Source: Proteobacteria bacterium UBA4656 (lineage in GTDB: Bacteria > Pseudomonadota > Gammaproteobacteria > Xanthomonadales > Ahniellaceae). Taken from it: DNA of 11,424 nt. The position numbers and the translations under genes are program-made. Below the pieces are notes generated by a model. It searched no databases, had not been told where the DNA came from, and was given only the letters and a program-made list of their open reading frames with translations. Of this stretch, positions 6,017 to 11,424 are shown piece by piece (position 1 is the stretch's first letter; every line of letters starts with the position of its first letter). The DNA is taken from assembly GCA_002405525.1 (NCBI GenBank), contig DHLY01000100.1, forward strand, positions 115,531 through 126,954. Reading direction: 5' to 3'.

Positions 6017-7258
6017 ATGCCTTTCCGCGTCGCACTCAGCGGCCTCAATGCCGCCGGCCAGGACCTGCGCATCACCGCCAACAACATCGCCAACGTCAAC
6101 ACCACCGGGTTCAAGCGCTCGCGTGCCGAGTTCGGCGACCTGTACGCGGTGTCGACCTTCGGCGTCGGCACCAACGCCATCGCCAGCGGCGTGTCGCTCA
6201 ACCGCGTCGGCCAGCAGTTCACCCAGGGCAACGTCGATTTCACCCAGAACAGCCTCGACCTCGCGATTTCGGGCGAGGGGTTCTTCACCCTCAGCGACCG
6301 CGGCTCGTCGGTCTACTCGCGCAGCGGCGCCTTCGGCGTCGATCGCGACGGCTTCGTGGTCAACGCCGGGGGTGCGCGGCTGCAGGTGTTCCCGCCGGTG
6401 CAGGGCGAAAACGGACGCTTCGACGGCGGGCGCCTCAGCGATTTGCGGCTGGTGACCACCGACGCCCCGCCCAACGCGACCACCAGCGTCGACGCCGGGC
6501 TGACCCTGCCCGCCAATGCGACCGTGCCGACCATCACGCCGTTCTCGATCACCGACGCCCGCAGCTACAACCATTCGACCTCGGTGACGGTCTACGACTC
6601 GCTCGGCACCTCGCACGTCCAGACCCTGTACTTCGTCAAGACCGGCACCAACCAGTGGAATGTCCACACCTACATCGATGGCCAGGCGGTGGGCGGCGCA
6701 CAGGCGATCGCCTTCAACAACCAGGGGGTGCTGACCACGCCCGCCAACGGCCGCGTCACCCTGCCGCCGCACACGCCGACTGCCGGGACGCCGCCGGTGG
6801 CCAATGGTGCGGCCGACCTCGTGATCGAACTCGATCTTTCGACCACCACCCAGCGTGGCGAGCGGTTCGGCGTCAACAGTCTGACCCAGGACGGGTTCGC
6901 GACCGGTCGCCTGGTCGGGGTGGCAGTGTCGGCCGAGGGCGTGATCACCGCGCGCTACACCAACGGCCAGAGCACGCCGCTCGGGCAGGTAGTGCTGACC
7001 CGTTTCGCCAACCCGCAAGGGCTGCAGCAACTCGGCGACACCGCGTGGTCCGAGACCAGTGAGTCGGGCGAGGCGGTGCGCGGGGAACCCGGCACCTCGT
7101 CGTTCGGCCTCGTGCAGTCCGGCGCGCTGGAGATGTCGAACGTCGACCTCACCGCCGAACTGGTGAACATGATCACCTCGCAGCGCAACTTCCAGGCCAA
7201 CGCGCAGATGATCTCGACCTCCGACCAGCTGCAGCAGACGATCATCAACATCCGTTGA
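6017..7258 (+). CDS. flgE: FlgE, flagellar hook protein
   Basis: A 413-residue hook subunit, normal for FlgE. Many copies polymerise outside the cell into the universal joint between rod and filament. The N-terminal MPFRVALSGLNAAGQDLRIT (1-20) and [22 protein letters not shown] (22-43) are the hook/rod signature, with the FlgE-typical FGDLY ending. The C-terminal 45 residues (369-413), starting GALEMSNVDLTAELVNMI, form the matching helix. The middle holds the variable hook domains. The frame is open upstream to 5930, but ATG 6017 is chosen because the signature starts there and GAGGA lies seven bases before it. Gaps with strong stem-loops lie on both sides. Confidence 0.96.
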   Translation: MPFRVALSGLNAAGQDLRITANNIANVNTTGFKRSRAEFGDLYAVSTFGVGTNAIASGVSLNRVGQQFTQGNVDFTQNSLDLAISGEGFFTLSDRGSSVYSRSGAFGVDRDGFVVNAGGARLQVFPPVQGENGRFDGGRLSDLRLVTTDAPPNATTSVDAGLTLPANATVPTITPFSITDARSYNHSTSVTVYDSLGTSHVQTLYFVKTGTNQWNVHTYIDGQAVGGAQAIAFNNQGVLTTPANGRVTLPPHTPTAGTPPVANGAADLVIELDLSTTTQRGERFGVNSLTQDGFATGRLVGVAVSAEGVITARYTNGQSTPLGQVVLTRFANPQGLQQLGDTAWSETSESGEAVRGEPGTSSFGLVQSGALEMSNVDLTAELVNMITSQRNFQANAQMISTSDQLQQTIINIR

Positions 7259-7264
7259 TGGAGC

Positions 7265-7333
7265 AGGGCCCAGGGGACAGGGCCCAGAAGCACGGAACGA
7301 CCACTCTTGCGGATCTTCCGTGCCCTGAGCCCT
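7265..7333 (+). repeat. Imperfect inverted repeat with AGGGCYCAG units in the flgE-flgF gap
   Basis: The left arm AGGGCCCAGAAGCACGGAA (7279-7297) pairs with the right arm TTCCGTGCCCTGAGCCCT (7316-7333), allowing one mismatch and a small bulge, around an 18-base loop. A second AGGGCCCAG at 7265-7273 makes a direct repeat with the left arm at a 14-base step. The layout looks like a small repetitive extragenic palindrome rather than a terminator, as no T-run follows. Relation to other copies in the genome cannot be judged from this window. Confidence 0.6.
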
Positions 7334-7376
7334 GGACCGTTGGACGAAACACCTGACCCCCGAGGCAATCGCAAGC

Positions 7377-8120
7377 ATGGATCGAGCAGCCTACATCGCG
7401 ATGACCGGCGCCAGCGCCACGCTGAGGGCGCAGGAGGCCGTTTCGCACAACATCGCCAACGTCGCCACGATCGGCTTCAAGGCCGAACTGCTCCGGCAGG
7501 AGGCGCGGCAGGTGCAGGGCCCGGGTTTCGAGACCCGCTTCAACGTGCTGGCCGCCGACGGCGGCTTCGACGCTGCCGCCGGTCCGGTGCAGGCCACCGG
7601 CAACGACCTCGACGTGGCGCTGGCCGAGGACCGCTGGCTTGCGGTGCAGGATGCGCAGGGCGGCGAGGCCTACACCCGCGCGGGCGACCTTGCCCTGACG
7701 CCGCTCGGCCAGCTCGTCGCGCGCGGCGGACTGCCGGTCCTGGGCGAGAACGGGCCGGTCGCGCTGCCGCCGCACCAGAAGCTGAGCATCGGCGCCGACG
7801 GCACGCTGTCGATCGTGCCGCAGGGGCAGGGTCCGGAGACCATCGCCCAGGTGGGGCGCCTGCGGGTCGTTGCCGCCGCCGGCGAGGACCTGGAGCGCGG
7901 TCCCGACGGCCTGTTCCGCCCCCGCGACCCGGCGGCGCCGCCTGCGGCGGCCGCAGGACCGGTCCTGACCGCCGGCGCGCTGGAGGGCAGCAACGTCAAT
8001 CCCGCCGAGGCGCTGGTGCAGATGATCTCGCTCTCGCGCCAGTTCGAGATGCAGGTCAAGGTGCTGCGTACGGCGGACGAAAACGCGCGCGCGGCATCGT
8101 CCTTGCTACGGATGGGCTGA
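7377..8120 (+). CDS. flgF: FlgF, proximal rod protein
   Basis: A 247-residue rod protein of normal length. It opens MDRAAYIAMTGASATLRAQE as FlgF does. The signature SHNIANVATIGFKAELL (23-39) departs from the common NNLANVSTTGFK: His replaces an Asn and Ile replaces a Thr. The central region (about 75-165) has the FlgF/FlgG-type beta domain, including AYTRAGDLALTPLGQLV. The C-terminal helix begins GALEGSNVNPAEALVQMI (200-217). ATG at 7377 has only a distant GAGG (11 bases), so translation may be weak, in keeping with a few copies per rod. It lies 118 bases after flgE across the inverted repeat and 90 bases before flgG. Confidence 0.93.
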   Translation: MDRAAYIAMTGASATLRAQEAVSHNIANVATIGFKAELLRQEARQVQGPGFETRFNVLAADGGFDAAAGPVQATGNDLDVALAEDRWLAVQDAQGGEAYTRAGDLALTPLGQLVARGGLPVLGENGPVALPPHQKLSIGADGTLSIVPQGQGPETIAQVGRLRVVAAAGEDLERGPDGLFRPRDPAAPPAAAAGPVLTAGALEGSNVNPAEALVQMISLSRQFEMQVKVLRTADENARAASSLLRMG

Positions 8121-8210
8121 AGCGCCCGCCGGCTGCGCGATCGACCACCGCGCCGACGGCCACTGAACCGAGTTCGCACTGCGCGCCCGTCGCGCCCGAG
8201 GAGCAAGACC

Positions 8211-8996
8211 ATGAACCAGGCCCTGTGGGTCGCCAAGACCGGACTCGACGCGCAGCAGACGCGCATGTCGGTGGTGTCCAACAACCTCGCCAACGTCAAC
8301 ACCACCGGCTTCAAGCGCGGCCGCGCCGCCTTCGAGGACCTGCTCTACCAGCAGGTGCGCCAGCCGGGCGGCGCGTCGTCGCAGCAGACCCAGTTGCCGA
8401 CCGGGCTGTCCACCGGGACCGGCGTGCGCGTGGTCGCGACCGCGAAATCGTTCGACCAGGGCAACATCCTCAACACCGGCAACGCGCTCGACCTCGCGGT
8501 CACCGGGCGCGGACTGTTCCAGGTCCTGCTGCCCGACGGCACCACGGCCTACACCCGCGACGGCAGCTTCCAGGTGGACCCGCAGGGCCAGCTGGTCACC
8601 AACAGCGGCTACGTGGTGCAGCCGGCGATCCAGATTCCGCAGGGCGCGCAGAGCGTGAGCATCGGCCGCGACGGCACGGTGTCCGTGCAGTTGGCGGGGC
8701 AGGCGGCGGCGACCCAGATCGGCTCGCTGCAGCTGACCGATTTCGTCAACCCGGCCGGCCTGCAGGCGCGCGGCGAGAATCTGTACCTCGAGACCAGCGC
8801 CAGCGGCCCCGCGCAGACCGGCACACCCGGCGTCAACGGGCTCGGCCTGCTGCAGCAGGGCGCGCTGGAGAGCAGCAACGTCAACGTGGTCGAGGAGCTG
8901 GTGTCGATGATCGAGACCCAGCGCGCCTACGAGATGAACGCGAAGGCGATCTCTGCCAGCGACGGCATGCTGCAGTTCCTCAACCAGGCGGTCTGA
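8211..8996 (+). CDS. flgG: FlgG, distal rod protein
   Basis: A 261-residue protein of exactly the usual FlgG size. It forms the distal rod that passes through the P- and L-rings. [20 protein letters not shown] (1-20) and [24 protein letters not shown] (24-47) are highly typical. The segment after it, [10 protein letters not shown] to GTGVRV (48-74), is the FlgG-specific stretch that makes the rod straight, unlike FlgE. The C-terminal 45 residues (217-261), [21 protein letters not shown] onward, form the conserved helix. ATG at 8211 has a strong GAGGAG seven bases upstream. The 90-base gap before it shows no promoter or strong hairpin. Confidence 0.96.
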   Translation: MNQALWVAKTGLDAQQTRMSVVSNNLANVNTTGFKRGRAAFEDLLYQQVRQPGGASSQQTQLPTGLSTGTGVRVVATAKSFDQGNILNTGNALDLAVTGRGLFQVLLPDGTTAYTRDGSFQVDPQGQLVTNSGYVVQPAIQIPQGAQSVSIGRDGTVSVQLAGQAAATQIGSLQLTDFVNPAGLQARGENLYLETSASGPAQTGTPGVNGLGLLQQGALESSNVNVVEELVSMIETQRAYEMNAKAISASDGMLQFLNQAV

Positions 8997-9006
8997 GGGC
9001 CGGCCC

Positions 9007-9723
9007 GTGGATTCCTCCCGCGCGATCCGCCGCTCCACCCGGCGCACGCCCCGCGCCACGATCGTGCGCGCCCTCGCGCCGCTCGCCGCGGCGCTGCTGC
9101 CGGCCTGCGCCAGCGTGCCGGCGCAGCCGCCGCCGATCGCGACCGTGCAGGTGCAGATGGTGCCGGCGCAAGCGGCCAGCAGCGGCGCGATCTACCGCGC
9201 CGGTGGCGGGTTCGCGCTGTTCGAGGACCGCAAGGCGCGCGACGTCGGCGACCTGGTGACCATCCTGCTCGCCGAGCGCACCAACGCGGTCTCCAGCGCA
9301 TCCACCGCCACCACCCGCGACAGCGCGACGAGCCTCGCCAACCCGACGCTGCTGGGCGTGCAGCCCACGATCGACGGCCGCCCGATGTTCGAGACCGAGA
9401 TCGCGGGATCGCGCAGCTTCGACGGCAGCGCGGATACGGCCCAGAGCAACCGCCTCGACGGATCGATCACCGCCACCGTCGTGGCGCGCCTGCCCAACGG
9501 CAACCTGGTGGTGCAGGGCGAGAAGTGGATCCAGTTGAACCAGGGCAACGAACTGGTGCGCATCCAGGGCATCGTGCGCAGCGCCGACATCGCCCCCGAC
9601 AACACGATCGCGTCCAGCCGGGTCGCTGAGGCGCGGATCAGCTACTCCGGCCGCGGCACGCTGGCGCGCGCCAACGCGCGCGGCTGGTTGGACCGATTCT
9701 TCGACGTGGTGTCCCCCTTCTGA
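9007..9723 (+). CDS. flgH: FlgH, outer-membrane L-ring lipoprotein
   Basis: A 238-residue precursor. FlgH forms the L-ring in the outer membrane around the distal rod. An Arg-rich start and hydrophobic stretch end in a lipobox LLPAC, with Cys34 as the lipidated residue. Conserved parts are [20 protein letters not shown] (71-90), [13 protein letters not shown] (162-174) and [21 protein letters not shown] (191-211). The start is GTG at 9007. Its ribosome site GAGGG overlaps the flgG stop seven bases upstream, so flgH is coupled to flgG. The N-terminal region before the lipobox is longer than usual for a lipoprotein signal, but no better start with a ribosome site was seen. Confidence 0.95.
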   Translation: MDSSRAIRRSTRRTPRATIVRALAPLAAALLPACASVPAQPPPIATVQVQMVPAQAASSGAIYRAGGGFALFEDRKARDVGDLVTILLAERTNAVSSASTATTRDSATSLANPTLLGVQPTIDGRPMFETEIAGSRSFDGSADTAQSNRLDGSITATVVARLPNGNLVVQGEKWIQLNQGNELVRIQGIVRSADIAPDNTIASSRVAEARISYSGRGTLARANARGWLDRFFDVVSPF

Positions 9724-9734
9724 GTGCGCCCGGC

Positions 9735-10910
9735 ATGGCCTTCCAGTCGATTCGCATCGTGCCCGTCCGCGCATCGCGGCCGACCGCCGCCCGCCGCCGC
9801 CGCGCGCATCTGCTGCTGGTCGCGTTCGCAGCCCTTGCCCTGGCCCTGTTCGTCTCGCCCTGGGCGCACGCCGAGCGGGTCAAGGACATCGGGCAGTTCG
9901 AGGGCGTGCGCGGCAACCCGCTGGTCGGCTACGGGCTGGTGGTCGGGCTCGACGGCAGCGGCGACCAGACCAGCCAGGCGCCGTTCACCACCCAGAGCCT
10001 CAAGACCATGCTGGAGCGGCTCGGGGTCACCGTGCCGCCCAACGTCAATCCGCAGTTGAAGAACGTCGCGGCAGTGGCGATCCAGGCCGAACTGCCGCCG
10101 TTTGCGCGGCCGGGCCAATCGATCGATGTCACCGTATCGTCGATCGGCAATGCCGGCAGCCTGCGCGGTGGCGCGCTGCTGATGGCGCCGCTGCGCGGCG
10201 CGGACGGCGAGATCTACGCCGTCGCGCAGGGCAACCTGGTGGTCGGCGGCTTCGGTGCCCGTGGCGAGGACGGTTCGCGGGTGGCGGTCAACGTGCAGTC
10301 TTCCGGCCGCATCCCGAACGGCGCCTTCGTCGAGCGCCCCGCGCCGACCGCCTTCGGCGGTGGGCCGCTGACGCTCAACCTGCACACCCCGGACTTCACC
10401 ACCGCCCAGCGGGTGGCCGACGCGATCAACGCCAGGCTCGGTCCCGGCACCGCCAGCGCGCTGGATGCGGGCAGCATCGCGCTCGACGCGCCGTCCGAAC
10501 CCACCTCGCGCACCGCCTTCCTCGCCAGCGTCGAGGGCATCGAAGTCACGCCGGGCGACGCGCCGGCCAAGGTGGTCATCAATTCGCGCACCGGCACGGT
10601 GGTGATCGGCGCGCAGGTGCGGGTGTCGCCGGCGGCGGTGGCCCACGGATCGATCACGGTCACCGTGGCGGAGCGGGCGGCGGTCAGCCAGCCGGCGCCG
10701 TTCGGCGAGGGAGAGACCGTGGTGGTACCGCGCAGCGACATCCAGGTTTCCGAAGAGGAGAGCCGCATGTTCCTGTTCCCCGGCGGGGTATCCCTGGACG
10801 AGATCGTGCGCGCGGTGAATCAGGTCGGCGCCGCGCCGGGGGACGTGGTCGCCATCCTGGAGGCGCTCAAGCAGGCCGGCGCGCTGCGCGCCGAGCTGGA
10901 AGTGATCTGA
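9735..10910 (+). CDS. flgI: FlgI, periplasmic P-ring protein
   Basis: A 391-residue precursor. FlgI forms the P-ring in the peptidoglycan layer and is assembled with help from FlgA. A signal peptide with an RRRR cluster and a hydrophobic core (26-40) ends at the AHA site, cutting before Glu47. The mature protein starts [20 protein letters not shown], the hallmark of FlgI, with [12 protein letters not shown] next. The C-terminal segment [20 protein letters not shown] (353-372) is also typical. ATG at 9735, 11 bases after flgH, lacks a clear ribosome site. The signal n-region is about 25 residues, so a later GTG (9759) could be the true start. Confidence 0.95.
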   Translation: MAFQSIRIVPVRASRPTAARRRRAHLLLVAFAALALALFVSPWAHAERVKDIGQFEGVRGNPLVGYGLVVGLDGSGDQTSQAPFTTQSLKTMLERLGVTVPPNVNPQLKNVAAVAIQAELPPFARPGQSIDVTVSSIGNAGSLRGGALLMAPLRGADGEIYAVAQGNLVVGGFGARGEDGSRVAVNVQSSGRIPNGAFVERPAPTAFGGGPLTLNLHTPDFTTAQRVADAINARLGPGTASALDAGSIALDAPSEPTSRTAFLASVEGIEVTPGDAPAKVVINSRTGTVVIGAQVRVSPAAVAHGSITVTVAERAAVSQPAPFGEGETVVVPRSDIQVSEEESRMFLFPGGVSLDEIVRAVNQVGAAPGDVVAILEALKQAGALRAELEVI

Positions 10911-10920
10911 GGTCGGGGCG

Positions 10921-11424
10921 ATGATGCGCAACGACGCGGTGTCGCCACTGTCCGAACTGGGCGGTCTCTCCCGCCTGTCGGAGGCCGCCGCACGCCGCGA
11001 TCCGGCGGCGGTCGATGCGGTCGCACGCCGCTTCGAGGCGCTGTTCGTGGAGATGATGGTCTCCAGCATGCGCAGCGCCAGCCAGGGCGATCCGCTGCTC
11101 GGCGGCCAGGACCCGATGTTCCGCGAGATGTACGACCGCGAGGTCGCGGCCTCGCTCACCAGCGGCCGTGGGCTCGGCATCGCCGAGATGCTGCGCCGCC
11201 AGCTCGCGCCGCCGGCCTCCTCCTCGCCCTCCTTCTCCTCGTCCTCCTCCTCCTCCGCGGCCGGGCTGCCGATGCCATTGCATGGCGCCGCCGCGGTCGC
11301 GCGCCCGGCGGCGCGGACGCCGGACGCCGGCAGCGCGGTCGCGGTGCCGCCCGCCGGCCCCGCCGCGCCCCCCGCGATGCTCGCTGCCGCGCCCGCGCTC
11401 GGGCTGCCGCTGCCGCCGCTGCCG
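10921..11424 (+). CDS. flgJ: FlgJ, rod cap protein (3' end beyond the window)
   Basis: The first 168 residues are present and the frame is still open at the window end. FlgJ caps the growing rod and, in gammaproteobacteria, usually carries a C-terminal peptidoglycan hydrolase domain, which would lie outside the window. The rod-binding domain is clear: RRFEALFVEMMVSSMR (36-51), GGQDPMFREMYDREVA (61-76) and GRGLGIAEML (82-91). From residue about 96 the sequence becomes a Ser/Ala/Pro linker, with a serine run at 100-112 and Ala/Pro repeats to the edge. The start is ATG at 10921 with GAGGT, overlapping the flgI stop, seven bases upstream; a second ATG follows at 10924. It is coupled to flgI. Confidence 0.92.
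   Translation, partial: MMRNDAVSPLSELGGLSRLSEAAARRDPAAVDAVARRFEALFVEMMVSSMRSASQGDPLLGGQDPMFREMYDREVAASLTSGRGLGIAEMLRRQLAPPASSSPSFSSSSSSSAAGLPMPLHGAAAVARPAARTPDAGSAVAVPPAGPAAPPAMLAAAPALGLPLPPLP

Noticed and set aside
5657..7378. A 573-residue open frame on the minus strand opposite flgD and flgE
   Set aside because: It is a shadow of flgE; the plus-strand reading has complete family motifs and a ribosome site.
7307..9259. A 650-residue open frame on the plus strand, out of frame with flgF and flgG
   Set aside because: It overlaps flgF, flgG and flgH and is extremely Arg/Gly/Ala-rich, with no domain.
9642..11180. A 512-residue open frame on the minus strand opposite flgI
   Set aside because: It is a shadow of flgI, which carries a signal peptide and family signatures on the plus strand.
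11218..11256. TCC repeat tract in flgJ as a phase-variation switch
   Set aside because: It is a trinucleotide repeat, so copy-number change keeps the frame and would not switch the gene on or off.

Overview
This window is a flagellar rod, hook and ring locus from a GC-rich Gram-negative bacterium. It is most like a gammaproteobacterium of the Xanthomonadales (Lysobacter, Xanthomonas or Luteimonas type). This placement is inferred from P- and L-ring genes, a sigma-54 promoter in front of flgB, cheV next to flgB, and very high GC with GC-ending codons. I could not check it by search. Every base is either inside a recognisable gene or in a gap of less than 200 bases.

Layout. Bases 3-3115 are on the minus strand and read flgA, flgM, flgN, then a soluble PAS-domain histidine kinase. 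Bases 3222-11424 are on the plus strand and read cheV, flgB, flgC, flgD, flgE, flgF, flgG, flgH, flgI and the start of flgJ, which runs off the window. The two groups diverge from a 106-base region (3116-3221).

Regulation visible in the sequence. There are near-consensus sigma-54 (-24/-12) promoters for flgA (minus) and flgB (plus). There are sigma-28 (FliA) promoters with exactly 11-base spacers for flgM (minus) and cheV (plus). This is the expected flagellar hierarchy: sigma-54 drives the basal body and hook genes, and FliA drives the anti-sigma factor FlgM and the chemotaxis coupling protein CheV. FlgM would hold FliA inactive until the hook-basal body built from flgB-flgJ products exports it. 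FlgN chaperones the hook-filament junction proteins and FlgA assists the FlgI P-ring.

No unknown multi-gene system is evident. The parts worth a second look are regulatory or structural: a 25-base near-palindrome overlapping the flgA sigma-54 promoter, an apparently leaderless cheV transcript, an inverted copy of the flgM -10 element, a hairpin at the predicted 5' end of the flgB mRNA, strong stem-loops on both sides of flgE, and a two-PAS histidine kinase at the tail of the flgAMN group.
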